A stretch of DNA of 64,000 nt from Acidobacteriota bacterium (GTDB taxonomy: Bacteria; Acidobacteriota; Blastocatellia; Pyrinomonadales; Pyrinomonadaceae): the NCBI GenBank assembly GCA_029781855.1, contig JAKOVX010000080.1:1-64000 (forward strand), written 5' to 3'. This document shows, one piece after another, positions 53,556 through 61,535 of this stretch. The translations under genes and the position numbers were made by a program. Position 1 is the stretch's first letter. Every line of letters begins with the position of its first letter. The notes beneath the pieces are model-generated. The model ran no database searches. It saw nothing but the letters and a program-made list of their open reading frames with translations, and was not told the origin of the DNA.

Positions 53556-54435
53556 TTTCGGAGGCTAGTCTTTCCCCGCCGCAGTAGATATTGAAACGCT
53601 CCTCACGGACGAAGCCGATGAGCGTCATCCCAAATTCGCGGGCGAGCTCGACTGCGAGGCTTGATGGGGCACCGACGGCGGCGAGGATCGGTATGCCCGC
53701 CATCAGGGCCTTTTGAACGAGCTCAAAGCTTGCTCGGCCGCTGACCATCAATATCTTATCGTTCAAAGGTGTCTCGCCGGCAAGGAATTTGCGGCCGATG
53801 ACCTTGTCGAGGGCGTTGTGACGCCCGACGTCCTCGGCAATGGTGTCGATCCGGCCTTCGCTGTCGAACAGTACCGAGGCGTGCAGACCGCCGGTTTTTT
53901 CGAAAGTCGGCTGCGCTTGCAGCAACGACGCCGGCAGGCCGTGGATAACGTCCGAGCTGACCCGAAAGTCGTGGTCAGGCAGTTTTGTAACGCCCGTGTG
54001 CAAGGCCTCGATCGACGATTTGCCGCAGACGCCGCAGCTTGAGGTCGTATAGAAATGCCGCTCGAGACTTTTTAAGTCGACATCGACCCCTTCGTTCAGA
54101 TCGACCCTGATCGTATTCGAGTTGAGTGCAGATGCCCGGTCGAGCGTCCCGCCACCCTTCCCGATCTTCAGCCCGCAATGCCGGATCTGTTTGATCTCGC
54201 CGGCATCGCGAACGATACCCTCGGTAAATAGAAACCCCGCCGCCAGGTCGCCGTCATCGCTGGGCGTCCGCATTGTTATCGATATTGCCTGATGGCTAAA
54301 ACGGCCATCCTTCGAAAATCCCAGCCGGATCTCCAGCGGTTCCTCGATCGCCAGAACATCGTCAAAATCAACGTGCTCCTCGCCCGAGGCCACGCGCCTG
54401 ACCGCCGATCTTGAATACGCCGGTGCCGGTTTCAT
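53551..54435 (-). CDS. fdhD: Formate dehydrogenase accessory sulfurtransferase FdhD
   Basis: FdhD passes sulfur to the molybdenum cofactor of formate dehydrogenase-like enzymes. The 294-residue protein has SSCGVCGKSS with the catalytic C134 and C137, DDGDLAAGFLFTEGIV, and GRHNALDKVIGRKFL followed by MVSGRASFELVQKALMAGIP. Length is usual (about 280). It is co-directional with and upstream of the YdeP-type enzyme, its probable target. Its stop lies in the repeat arm framing the GxxExxY gene. Confidence 0.95.
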   Translation of the reverse strand: MKPAPAYSRSAVRRVASGEEHVDFDDVLAIEEPLEIRLGFSKDGRFSHQAISITMRTPSDDGDLAAGFLFTEGIVRDAGEIKQIRHCGLKIGKGGGTLDRASALNSNTIRVDLNEGVDVDLKSLERHFYTTSSCGVCGKSSIEALHTGVTKLPDHDFRVSSDVIHGLPASLLQAQPTFEKTGGLHASVLFDSEGRIDTIAEDVGRHNALDKVIGRKFLAGETPLNDKILMVSGRASFELVQKALMAGIPILAAVGAPSSLAVELAREFGMTLIGFVREERFNIYCGGERLASET

Positions 54436-54461
54436 ATGAAAATTCTATCAGACAAAGGAAA

Positions 54462-54553
54462 TTGAACGCAGAGACCGCGAAGAACGCAGCGGAAAGAAAA
54501 ACAATTACCCTGATCCTCCCAACCTCCGCGTCCCCTGCGGTCTCTGCGTTAAG
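54462..54553. repeat. AACGCAGAGACCGC-type inverted repeat between fahA and fdhD
   Basis: The left arm (54462-54494) begins TGAACGCAGAGACCGCGAAG. The right arm (54524-54553) is its imperfect complement, with CTGCGGTCTCTGCGTTAA at the end. The arms are about 30 bp with about 30 bp between. It lies between the fahA stop and the fdhD start, both on the minus strand. Confidence 0.85.
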
Positions 54554-54558
54554 GACTC

Positions 54559-55890
54559 TTAATCCGCCGGCAAGATCCGCCCGCGGCATTCGCCGAAGCC
54601 GATCCTTCGAAATCCCTCGCGTTCGCAGTAGCCTTTCATGATGATCTCGTCGCCGTCCTCTAGAAAGCGGCGGGTTTCGCCGTTCGGGAGTTCGATCGGT
54701 TCGGTGCCGCGCCACGAGAGTTCGAGCATCGAGCCGCGTGCCGACTTTTCCTTGCCGGAGATCGTGCCGGTCGCGATCAGGTCGCCGGTTTGCAGGTTGC
54801 AGCCGTTCGACGCGTGGTGCGTGAGCATCTGGCCGATCGTCCAATAGAGATCCTTCATGTTGGACTTGCTGAGCAGATGCGGAGCGACATTTTCGTTTCG
54901 CATCTTTTCGCTTTGGATAAAGACCTCAAGATTGATATCGATGCCGCCAAATTTTTCGTTATTGTCATCCGCAAGATAATCGAGCGGTGCGGGATCGCCT
55001 TCTTCGCGTTCAAATGCTTTCGTGCGGAACGGTGCAAGGGCTTCCATCGTGACAACGAACGGCGAGATCGTCGTCGCGAAATTCTTTGCGAGAAAAGGCC
55101 CTAGCGGCTGGTATTCCCACGCCTGAATGTCGCGGGCGGACCAGTCGTTGACGAGGCACAACCCGAAGATATGTTTCTCCGCGTCGCCGATCGGGATCGA
55201 CGTGCCGAGATCGTTTCCCTGCCCAACAAAAAATCCGACCTCCATCTCGTAATCGAGATTCTTACACGGAATAAATACCGGCGGAGCTTCAGCGTCGCTC
55301 CGGTTCTGCCCGTGCGGCCTTTTAATGTCGGTGCCGCTTATGACAATGCTCGAAGCCCGCCCGTGATACCCGATCGGCACATACTTATAATTCGGCAGCA
55401 AAGGATTGTCCGGCCGAAACATCGACCCCACATTCGTCGCATGATAGATCGAGCAGTAGAAATCGGTGTAGTCACCGATAAGCCCGTAGGGAATTTCGGG
55501 AGTAACTTCAGATCGTGGAAACAGATGCCGTCCCACTAGCGATTGGATTTCTTTGTCGGCAGTGTCCCGCAATAAAAATGAAATGTGCCATCGGATCGAC
55601 TCACGATACTCCCACGGCTTTACCATCAGGCTAGTCAGCGAACCGATGTTGCCTGCTACTAGCTCGAGGCCAGGTTCCGGCTCGCCGTAGTAGAAATCGG
55701 CAAGGTCACAAGTTTCCAAATCTAAAACGTAGTCACCGATTACGACACCCAACGCAGGAAATTTCCGCTGCGGATGATCAAATTCACAAAACGGCAAATT
55801 CTGTATCGGAAAATCCGTATTTGGATCGTTAGCGGATTCGACCCAGCTTTTGAGGTTCGGGTCGTGCGTTTCGTTAATTTCGTAAGTCAT
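54559..55890 (-). CDS. fahA: Fumarylacetoacetase
   Basis: FahA splits fumarylacetoacetate to fumarate and acetoacetate, the last step of tyrosine breakdown. The 443-residue protein has FGLCLVNDWSARDIQAWEYQ with the conserved metal and catalytic residues, LDYEMEVGFFVGQGND, YTDFYCSIYHATNVGSMFRP and TGDLIATGTISG. It is 20-25 residues longer than the usual bacterial enzyme. A conserved unknown gene lies upstream on the same strand, with the REP-transposase unit in the gap. No other tyrosine catabolism gene is in the window. Confidence 0.96.
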   Translation of the reverse strand: MTYEINETHDPNLKSWVESANDPNTDFPIQNLPFCEFDHPQRKFPALGVVIGDYVLDLETCDLADFYYGEPEPGLELVAGNIGSLTSLMVKPWEYRESIRWHISFLLRDTADKEIQSLVGRHLFPRSEVTPEIPYGLIGDYTDFYCSIYHATNVGSMFRPDNPLLPNYKYVPIGYHGRASSIVISGTDIKRPHGQNRSDAEAPPVFIPCKNLDYEMEVGFFVGQGNDLGTSIPIGDAEKHIFGLCLVNDWSARDIQAWEYQPLGPFLAKNFATTISPFVVTMEALAPFRTKAFEREEGDPAPLDYLADDNNEKFGGIDINLEVFIQSEKMRNENVAPHLLSKSNMKDLYWTIGQMLTHHASNGCNLQTGDLIATGTISGKEKSARGSMLELSWRGTEPIELPNGETRRFLEDGDEIIMKGYCEREGFRRIGFGECRGRILPAD

Positions 55891-55907
55891 ATATTCAGCT
55901 CAGCAAC

Positions 55908-55941
55908 GGAGGCGGAAACCCGACCGGTAGGGAGGGTGCGC
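55908..55941. repeat. REP-like terminal repeat, left arm of the transposase unit
   Basis: The 34-bp arm begins GGAGGCGGAAACCCGACCGG. It is inversely repeated at 56472-56505 with a single mismatch (C versus T in the central ACCGGT). GACCGGTC is itself palindromic. Confidence 0.93.
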
Positions 55942-55949
55942 GACGTGGT

Positions 55950-56468
55950 CTAGAAGTTGGGTAAATCGTCTCCTTGGCCGTAGAGTACATAGTTACAAGC
56001 TCCTTCTACGTGATTAGTCTTCCAAAGATAACGCGTGCTGCCGCCTCGGGCCCAAACCCGCTGATCAGTGGAGATCATGCCGGCTCGCCGCAGTTCTCTT
56101 GTCGAATTTGATTTGAAGGCGTTCATCAGAATCTCGGGTCTTCGCGAAGAAGCGACAACCGTATGCACATGATTTGTCCGTACATTGATCGCGAACAGCC
56201 GGTAGCCCCGATGGTCACATACTTCATGGATAGCCCGGTCCACAACCTCGCGTCGCGAACCATCCAGCAGGAAGTCCTCCGACATGCGCCTGTCCATCAT
56301 GATCCGGTTCAGATTTCTACTGGGCAGGACCTTCGGTGTGCCATAGATGTTCTTTCCATGCCTGTCCACCGAGTATCGCTCGTCACCGTGGAGCCACGTT
56401 CCATACGTCCTGAACGTGATCAGATAGGCAAGCGGGATTTCGTTGTCGTCCCAGTCGTGGTTCGTCAT
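55950..56468 (-). CDS. REP-associated tyrosine transposase (Y1/HUH type)
   Basis: From ATG 56468 the protein has 172 residues. It starts MTNHDWDDNEIPLAYLITFR and has TYGTWLHGDERYSVDRHGKN, the metal-binding HUH motif in VRTNHVHTVV, and the candidate nucleophile Tyr in GACNYVLYGQG. It matches the RAYT-like family of single-strand transposases that mobilise REP sequences. It looks intact: no frameshift and the motifs are complete. Arms of 34 bp flank it. A GTG start at 56477 is also in frame. Confidence 0.9.
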   Translation of the reverse strand: MTNHDWDDNEIPLAYLITFRTYGTWLHGDERYSVDRHGKNIYGTPKVLPSRNLNRIMMDRRMSEDFLLDGSRREVVDRAIHEVCDHRGYRLFAINVRTNHVHTVVASSRRPEILMNAFKSNSTRELRRAGMISTDQRVWARGGSTRYLWKTNHVEGACNYVLYGQGDDLPNF

Positions 56469-56471
56469 ATT

Positions 56472-56505
56472 GCGCACCCTCCCTACTGGTCGGGTTTCCG
56501 CCTCC
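56472..56505. repeat. REP-like terminal repeat, right arm of the transposase unit
   Basis: This is the reverse complement of 55908-55941 with one mismatch. It begins GCGCACCCTCCCTACTGGTC and overlaps the region just before the transposase start. Confidence 0.93.
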
Positions 56506-56516
56506 TATTCGGCGGC

Positions 56517-57434
56517 CTATAATATCCCCAAGCTCTGCAGGTCCGCGATTGGTTCGTCGAACGAGCAGGAGCCGAACGAATGGATGCCGTGGGCACGCAG
56601 CTGTTCGATCTCGACGAGGTTTAGGGCATATTCGTTGCGCCATTTGACGCCCGCGTCGCTGAATTCGAACACCTCTTCGAACTCCTCCTCCATCAGGTCA
56701 ACGAGGAAGCTCGGCCGGTAAGATTCCCGTGCAAAACCGGTCATCAGGAACAAGTTCAGAAATCCATGCATCGTTCCCTGGACCGAATTTTCCAAGTAGG
56801 TCAGCGGACGAAAGCATCGGATCGGATGGTGCAGCCCGGCGGTCGCCTTGAACGGGACGTTAGCCGCAACACATGTCTGGACAAATCTGACCACGCTCTC
56901 CGACGACGGAAAGGCCTCGGGGACGACGCCGCCGGTACGGATCTTGGCACGCTGTTCAGCAAAGGCCGTCGCGGCGATCAGTTCGTCAAAACCGTCCTTC
57001 GGCTCGATCTCAAAATAAACCGAGACGCCCGCAGGGAGCGACGCCGACACCGTCTCGATCTGATAGCGTGTGACCGCTTTCATCTCTATCGAATCGCAGA
57101 TAATGCCCGGGCCGTTCGCGAGATTAAAATCTTCGACGGTTCGCAGCGTTGCCTGCAGATCGTCGCTCGCGACAACCGCGATCCGCCAGGCCGTCGACGC
57201 ATCACGCGAGACAAAATCGGCCGCTGCCTCGTAAAATTCCCGCAGGCGTCCGACACCGACCACGAAACGGCCCAACATCCAGTTGTAGTTGCTGTTGCGG
57301 TACGTCGCGTAATTGATCACAGCCTCAGACATCGAGAGCGCCGCCGGCGGGAATAGCCCGGCGTAATCGATCGCTTCGGTGAGAAGCAACCGAACGGATT
57401 CCTTGACGTTCGTTTGAGCTGCGGCCGTTGTCAT
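56517..57434 (-). CDS. Conserved protein of unknown function
   Basis: From ATG 57434 the protein has 305 residues. No signal peptide or membrane helix is visible. The segment RTGGVVPEAFPSSESVVRFV followed by NVPFKATAGLHHPIRCF is striking, with the KATAGLHHP core containing conserved Lys and His. It could be a TIM-barrel-like enzyme, but this is only a fold guess. It lies upstream of fahA on the same strand, separated only by the REP-transposase unit, so it may belong to aromatic or tyrosine catabolism. Function is not known. A TTG start at 57461 is less likely. Confidence 0.85.
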   Translation of the reverse strand: MTTAAAQTNVKESVRLLLTEAIDYAGLFPPAALSMSEAVINYATYRNSNYNWMLGRFVVGVGRLREFYEAAADFVSRDASTAWRIAVVASDDLQATLRTVEDFNLANGPGIICDSIEMKAVTRYQIETVSASLPAGVSVYFEIEPKDGFDELIAATAFAEQRAKIRTGGVVPEAFPSSESVVRFVQTCVAANVPFKATAGLHHPIRCFRPLTYLENSVQGTMHGFLNLFLMTGFARESYRPSFLVDLMEEEFEEVFEFSDAGVKWRNEYALNLVEIEQLRAHGIHSFGSCSFDEPIADLQSLGIL

Positions 57435-57600
57435 TCGTTGGTTCGTGTGCGAGATCTTCAAGCTTGATATTATGAATTACCGCAGGATATTACAACCGGC
57501 ACGGCCTTTCCGGTCGATTCAATTTCAGGTATCTCCGGTTTGCATTTCGACGAAATTCTGAAGTATCGTGTCATATTCTCAGTATCCGAAATCAAACCAG

Positions 57601-58110
57601 ATGCGTGTTTTAGGAATCGACCCGGGCAGCGAAACGCTCGGTTGGGGCGTGGTCGAGGGCACGGGCACAAAATACACGCTTGTCGATTACGGGACCGTTA
57701 AGTCGAACACGCGCGACGCTTTCTCGAAACGGCTGCTGAACATTTACGACGCCGTCGCCGACCTGATGGGCACGCATTCGCCGGACGTTTTGTCGGTCGA
57801 GGATACGTTCTATGCCGTCAACGTCGGCGTCGCTTTGAAACTGGGCCAGGTCCGCGGGATCATGCTGCTGCTGGCGGAGCAACGCGGCCTCGGCATCGCC
57901 GAATACGCACCTCGGCTGGTCAAGCAGACCGTCGTCGGATACGGCAACGCCGAGAAGCAGCAAGTGCAGCACATGGTCAAGATCCTGTTGAAAATGAAGG
58001 AGTTGCCGACGCCGCACGATGCGGCGGACGCTCTGGCGATCGCGATTTGTCATTTTCATCACGCGGGTTTGCAGGAAAGAATAAAAAGATCTCAGACAAG
58101 GCCGAAGTAG
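57601..58110 (+). CDS. ruvC: Crossover junction endodeoxyribonuclease RuvC
   Basis: RuvC cuts Holliday junctions at the end of recombination repair. From ATG 57601 (169 aa) it starts MRVLGIDPGSETLGWGVVEG. Catalytic residues are D7, E67 (SVEDTFYAVN) and D140/D143 with H139 (PHDAADALAIAICH). Length matches. Starts further upstream (57568) add residues not in the family. It is divergent from the unknown gene at 56517 and is followed 24 bp later by a secreted protein gene. Confidence 0.97.
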   Translation: MRVLGIDPGSETLGWGVVEGTGTKYTLVDYGTVKSNTRDAFSKRLLNIYDAVADLMGTHSPDVLSVEDTFYAVNVGVALKLGQVRGIMLLLAEQRGLGIAEYAPRLVKQTVVGYGNAEKQQVQHMVKILLKMKELPTPHDAADALAIAICHFHHAGLQERIKRSQTRPK

Positions 58111-58134
58111 TGTTTTCGGCCCACGGGAAACGCT

Positions 58135-58899
58135 ATGAAGATCCCTCTCACAGCAACACTTTTCATCGTTTTTGCGGCATTGTGCGTCCCGGTTTCGGGC
58201 CAGGCGCGAAAAAAGGGCACCTCGCCGAGATCGCGGACGGCTGCGGCACGCAGTCCCGAGATCGGGCAGACAGCAGTCGTGATCGACGAAACGCTGTCGG
58301 TTCTTCGCGAAAAACCGAGCCTCTATTCGGCTAGCATCCAGCGGATGCGGCGAGGTCGAACGATCCAGATACTCGGTGTCGCCGAGGGCGACGGCGTGAA
58401 ATTTTACCGCGTGACCGCACCACCGTCGAACTTCGGCTGGGTGCAATCCGATGCAGTTTTCGGCAAATTTCGGGCTTCGGACGAGGAACGTCTGGCACGT
58501 CTCGTCCAGGCACTGAACGGTTTCGACCAGATCGAGGCTGCGGTCGAATTTTTCAATATGTACCCGGAATCGAAGTTTCGCCCCTCGATCCTGCTGCTTT
58601 TTGGCGACCTGCTTGAGGAATCTGCCGCAAAGCTCTCGAAAGACGCCGGCAACCGCCTGAAATCAAAGGAAATGGCGGCCTCCGCCGCTCCTGCACACAG
58701 CTATTTTCTCAATTTCGTCAGCCTCGACCGCTACCGTAAGCTCGGTATCACGTTCGTCTTCAATTCCGCCGCGAGGCAGTTTCATTACGACGGAGCGAGT
58801 TGGAATGAAATAGTCCGGAAGTTCCCGGCAGCGCCCGAAAGCGAAGAAGCCAAAAAGCGTCTGGCATCGCTGAAACTCAAGATGGAAGCGACAAAGTAG
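58135..58899 (+). CDS. Secreted protein with SH3-like domain
   Basis: This 254-residue protein has a signal peptide (MKIPLTATLFIVFAALCVPV, then SGQ). A bacterial SH3-like domain (about 45-110) contains AVVIDETLSVLREKPSLYSA and RMRRGRTIQILGVAEGDGVK, with FGWVQSDAVFG closing it. A helical region of about 130 residues follows, with an end reminiscent of TPR proteins (FPAAPESEEAKKRLASLKLK). It probably sits in the periplasm near the cell wall. The family is not recognised. It lies between ruvC and convergent psuG. Confidence 0.82.
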   Translation: MKIPLTATLFIVFAALCVPVSGQARKKGTSPRSRTAAARSPEIGQTAVVIDETLSVLREKPSLYSASIQRMRRGRTIQILGVAEGDGVKFYRVTAPPSNFGWVQSDAVFGKFRASDEERLARLVQALNGFDQIEAAVEFFNMYPESKFRPSILLLFGDLLEESAAKLSKDAGNRLKSKEMAASAAPAHSYFLNFVSLDRYRKLGITFVFNSAARQFHYDGASWNEIVRKFPAAPESEEAKKRLASLKLKMEATK

Positions 58900-58913
58900 C
58901 TCGGCGACCACGA

Positions 58914-59807
58914 TCAACCCATCGCGACCGCGATCTCGGCGGCAACGCGGGCGTTGTTTTCGAGCAGTGCGATGTTTGCCGCGAGTGTCCGCCCGCCGCT
59001 GCGTTTGGACATTTGCGATAGGAGGAACGGCGTGATCTCCTTGCCGTGAATTCCCTGCTTGTCGGCGAGTGTAAGTGCTTCGGCAAGGATAGATTCGAGT
59101 TCAGACCGGTCGATCTCAAAGCGCTCAGGGACAGGAACCGATACAAGTATGGAGTTTGTCAGTCCGAGCCGGTCCCGCGAATCGGCGATCGCCGCGACCT
59201 CGGCCGCCGCGTCGACACGTTCGTCGACGGCGAGCCCGCTCGTACGCGAGTAGAACGCCGGCATCTCGTCGCACTGCCAGCCGAGAACCGTAATTCCATA
59301 AGTCTCAAGCCACTCGCGTGTCCGCGGCAGATCGAGGACGATCTTTGCACCCGAGCAGACGACCGTGATCGGCGTCTGTGCGAGTTCCGGCAGGTCCGCC
59401 GAAATATCAGCCGAAAAACCACGGTGAACACCGCCGATGCCGCCGGTCGCGAAGACCTTGATACCGGCGCGTTTGGCAATGAACGCAGTCGTCGCGACCG
59501 TAGTGGCGCAGTCCAGGCGATTAGCAACGGCGATGGCAAGGTCGCGGCGCGAGATTTTGCGTATGTCGTTTCGGGTCGCAAGCTGTTCCATCTGGTCAGA
59601 TCTAAGGCCGACGCAAAACTGACCGCCAAAGACCGCGATCGTCGCTGGTGTTGCACCGTTTTCGCGAACCACCGCTTCCAGCTTTACCGCCGTCTCAAGA
59701 TTTCGCGGATGCGGCAGGCCATGGGCGATGACCGTGGATTCGAGGGCAACGACCGGGCGGCCTTCGTTTATTGCTTCCGAGACCTCAGGGCTGAATTTGA
59801 TCTCCAT
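58914..59807 (-). CDS. psuG: Pseudouridine-5'-phosphate glycosidase
   Basis: PsuG reversibly splits pseudouridine 5'-phosphate to uracil and ribose 5-phosphate, recycling modified nucleosides. The 297-residue protein has ALESTVIAHGLPHPRNLETA, FVTGGIGGVH-like FATGGIGGVHRGF, TVVCSGAKIVLDL and GYGTDEMPAFYSR-like WQCDEMPAFYSRTSG. The end is KRSGGRTLAANIALLENNAR. Length matches. No kinase psuK is adjacent. The lepB terminator lies just past its start, so it has its own promoter. Confidence 0.96.
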   Translation of the reverse strand: MEIKFSPEVSEAINEGRPVVALESTVIAHGLPHPRNLETAVKLEAVVRENGATPATIAVFGGQFCVGLRSDQMEQLATRNDIRKISRRDLAIAVANRLDCATTVATTAFIAKRAGIKVFATGGIGGVHRGFSADISADLPELAQTPITVVCSGAKIVLDLPRTREWLETYGITVLGWQCDEMPAFYSRTSGLAVDERVDAAAEVAAIADSRDRLGLTNSILVSVPVPERFEIDRSELESILAEALTLADKQGIHGKEITPFLLSQMSKRSGGRTLAANIALLENNARVAAEIAVAMG

Positions 59808-59839
59808 AAAATTAAAACGGCGGCCGATCGGACCGCCGT
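59806..59839 (-). terminator. Terminator of the rnc-lepB operon
   Basis: On the minus strand ACGGCGG (59839-59833) pairs with CCGCCGT (59823-59817) around TCCGATCGG, followed by a T-rich run (TTTAATTTT, 59816-59808). It lies about 25 bp past the lepB stop. Confidence 0.85.
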
Positions 59840-59861
59840 GAACCAGATCGAAATCGGCGCA

Positions 59862-60701
59862 TTACTTGATCTGCGTCCCGATACGGCTAAGACGCGGGTT
59901 GGTGATGCACCCGAACATACCGCCGTCCGATGCTCCGCGGTCGCACGACCAATAGACGAACATCGCCCGTCCGATGATCAGATCGCGAGGGACAAATCCC
60001 CAATATCGGCTATCTTCGCTATTGTCGCGGCTGTCGCCCATAACGAAGAAACTGTTGTCCGGCACTATCATCGGCTTGCCGGGTATCGCGAACTCATAAC
60101 CTTGCCGCGACAGGTGGCCGCCGGCCTTGACCTCCGTCATTGTCTCCTCACCGTAATAGACGCTGTATTTCTGGTCCGGCGTACGGTCCTCAATTTCCTT
60201 GGTAATGAGGGCCGATTGCTGGTCGCCCTTCGTCGGCGGATCGCCGAGGATACGGTGCTCGGGCAGCAGTTCCCCGTTGATGAAGACCTGATTGTCCTTG
60301 AATTCAACGGTTTCGCCCGGCAGGCCGATCACGCGCTTAACGTAGTTGATCTGGTATGGAATGATGCCGCGGGACTTGTCATTCTGCGGATGGACCTTGT
60401 TTCCGGGATATTTGAAGACGATTATATCGCCGCGCTGGATCTCACGCTGCGGCAGGAACCATAGCGAATGTCCACCGGGCGTAAAAATGAACTTGTTAAC
60501 GAGCAGGTAATCGCCGACGAGGATCGTGTTCTGCATCGAACCGGTCGGAACTGTGACCGCCTGCAGAATGAACGTCATTCCGAAAAGCGCCATTATCAGC
60601 GTCACAACAAACGACTCGAAATACTCCCGTGCGGTCGATTTTGGCGGGCCGGTCGGTTTCTTTTCCGCCTCGGCCGCGATCTCTTTTTCTTCAGTACTCA
60701 T
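59862..60701 (-). CDS. lepB: Signal peptidase I
   Basis: LepB cleaves Sec signal peptides at the outer face of the inner membrane. The 279-residue protein has a cytoplasmic basic/acidic N-terminus, one membrane helix (about 30-50), the catalytic Ser55 in VPTGSMQNTI and Lys122 in NYVKRVIGLPG. FVMGDSRDNSEDSRYWGFVP (box E) and a C-terminal short Cys-containing tail follow. It has a single visible membrane anchor. It lies 27 bp downstream of rnc, a common neighbour. Confidence 0.96.
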   Translation of the reverse strand: MSTEEKEIAAEAEKKPTGPPKSTAREYFESFVVTLIMALFGMTFILQAVTVPTGSMQNTILVGDYLLVNKFIFTPGGHSLWFLPQREIQRGDIIVFKYPGNKVHPQNDKSRGIIPYQINYVKRVIGLPGETVEFKDNQVFINGELLPEHRILGDPPTKGDQQSALITKEIEDRTPDQKYSVYYGEETMTEVKAGGHLSRQGYEFAIPGKPMIVPDNSFFVMGDSRDNSEDSRYWGFVPRDLIIGRAMFVYWSCDRGASDGGMFGCITNPRLSRIGTQIK

Positions 60702-60728
60702 AGATCAATGAAATTATTTACGCAAATT

Positions 60729-61451
60729 CTAGGCAGGAGGTTCAACATGTACGTTCAGGGCCCTCAGGGCCGCGGCCGCCGCATCCATCTCGGCCGCCTT
60801 TATCGAATTGCCCTCGCCAAACGTCTTGCCGCCGTCCCACGTCGCCTCTACCGAAAAGACCCGTGCGTGCGGCGGGCCGTCCGTTTTGATGACCTTGTAA
60901 ACCGGGGCCGGATGTTTAGCCGATTGCAGCGTTTCCTGCAGCAGGGACTTGTAGTCGATCGACGATCGTGGCGTTGCGGACCGAAGTTCATCCACGAAAA
61001 TGCGGCCAACAAAAACACGGGCTGCCGAATATCCGCCGTCAAAGAACACTGCTCCGATGATCGCCTCGAGCGTGTTCGCGAGCAGCGCCTGCTTTTTCCG
61101 GCCTCCGGTCTTCTCCTCGCCTTTGCCCATCCGGAGATATTCGCCGAGTTTAAGATGATCGCCTAGTCGTGCAAGCGTTCCCGTGCTTACCAGATGGTGC
61201 TTCATCAGCGTCAGGTCGCCTTCGCCAAGCGTCGGATTGCTCAGGAACAACTGTTCGGCAATGATCAGCCCGAGGACGCTGTCACCGACAAATTCGAGCG
61301 ATTCATTCTCGGTTTGGCGGATCACCTCTTCCGGTTCGCCGTTCTTATTCTCAAATGCCCACGAGCGATGCGTTACAGCTCGCTCAAGAATTTTAATGTA
61401 ACGAAACTTGTGACCGATCAGGTTTTCAAGTTTCGCAAGTTTTGAGAGCAT
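60729..61451 (-). CDS. rnc: Ribonuclease III
   Basis: RNase III cuts double-stranded RNA in rRNA and mRNA processing. From ATG 61451 the 240-residue protein has NESLEFVGDSVLGLIIAEQL (signature ESLEFxGD), LLANTLEAIIGAVFFDGGYS and the C-terminal dsRNA-binding domain with SLLQETLQSAKHPAPVYKVI and GKTFGEGNSIKAAEMDAAAA. The frame extends upstream for 21 residues, but that part overlaps the neighbouring terminator. It is co-transcribed with lepB. Confidence 0.97.
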   Translation of the reverse strand: MLSKLAKLENLIGHKFRYIKILERAVTHRSWAFENKNGEPEEVIRQTENESLEFVGDSVLGLIIAEQLFLSNPTLGEGDLTLMKHHLVSTGTLARLGDHLKLGEYLRMGKGEEKTGGRKKQALLANTLEAIIGAVFFDGGYSAARVFVGRIFVDELRSATPRSSIDYKSLLQETLQSAKHPAPVYKVIKTDGPPHARVFSVEATWDGGKTFGEGNSIKAAEMDAAAAALRALNVHVEPPA

Positions 61452-61475
61452 GACCGATTCTAGAAAGAATATCAG

Positions 61476-61512
61476 CAAAAAGAAAGCCGGACACCTCGAA
61501 AAAGTGTCCGGC
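61476..61512 (-). terminator. Terminator of the secreted repeat protein gene
   Basis: On the minus strand GCCGGACAC (61512-61504) pairs with GTGTCCGGC (61494-61486), followed by TTTCTTTTTG (61485-61476). It lies between the stop at 61536 and the rnc start at 61451. Confidence 0.92.
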
Positions 61513-61535
61513 AAGATTTTCAGATCATCAATCGA

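Larger units (their letters stand above)
55908..56505 (-). mobile_element. REP-associated transposase unit
   Basis: The 598-bp unit consists of two 34-bp inverted repeats with one mismatch around a single HUH/Y1-type transposase gene. It sits in the intergenic gap between fahA and the conserved gene at 56517. I see no target site duplication. The layout is that of REP-associated tyrosine transposases with their own REP arms. Confidence 0.85.

Noticed and set aside
59046..60464. 472-residue plus-strand open frame opposite psuG and lepB
   Set aside because: Both genes on the other strand carry complete catalytic motifs; the antisense protein is Arg/Asp-rich with no motif.
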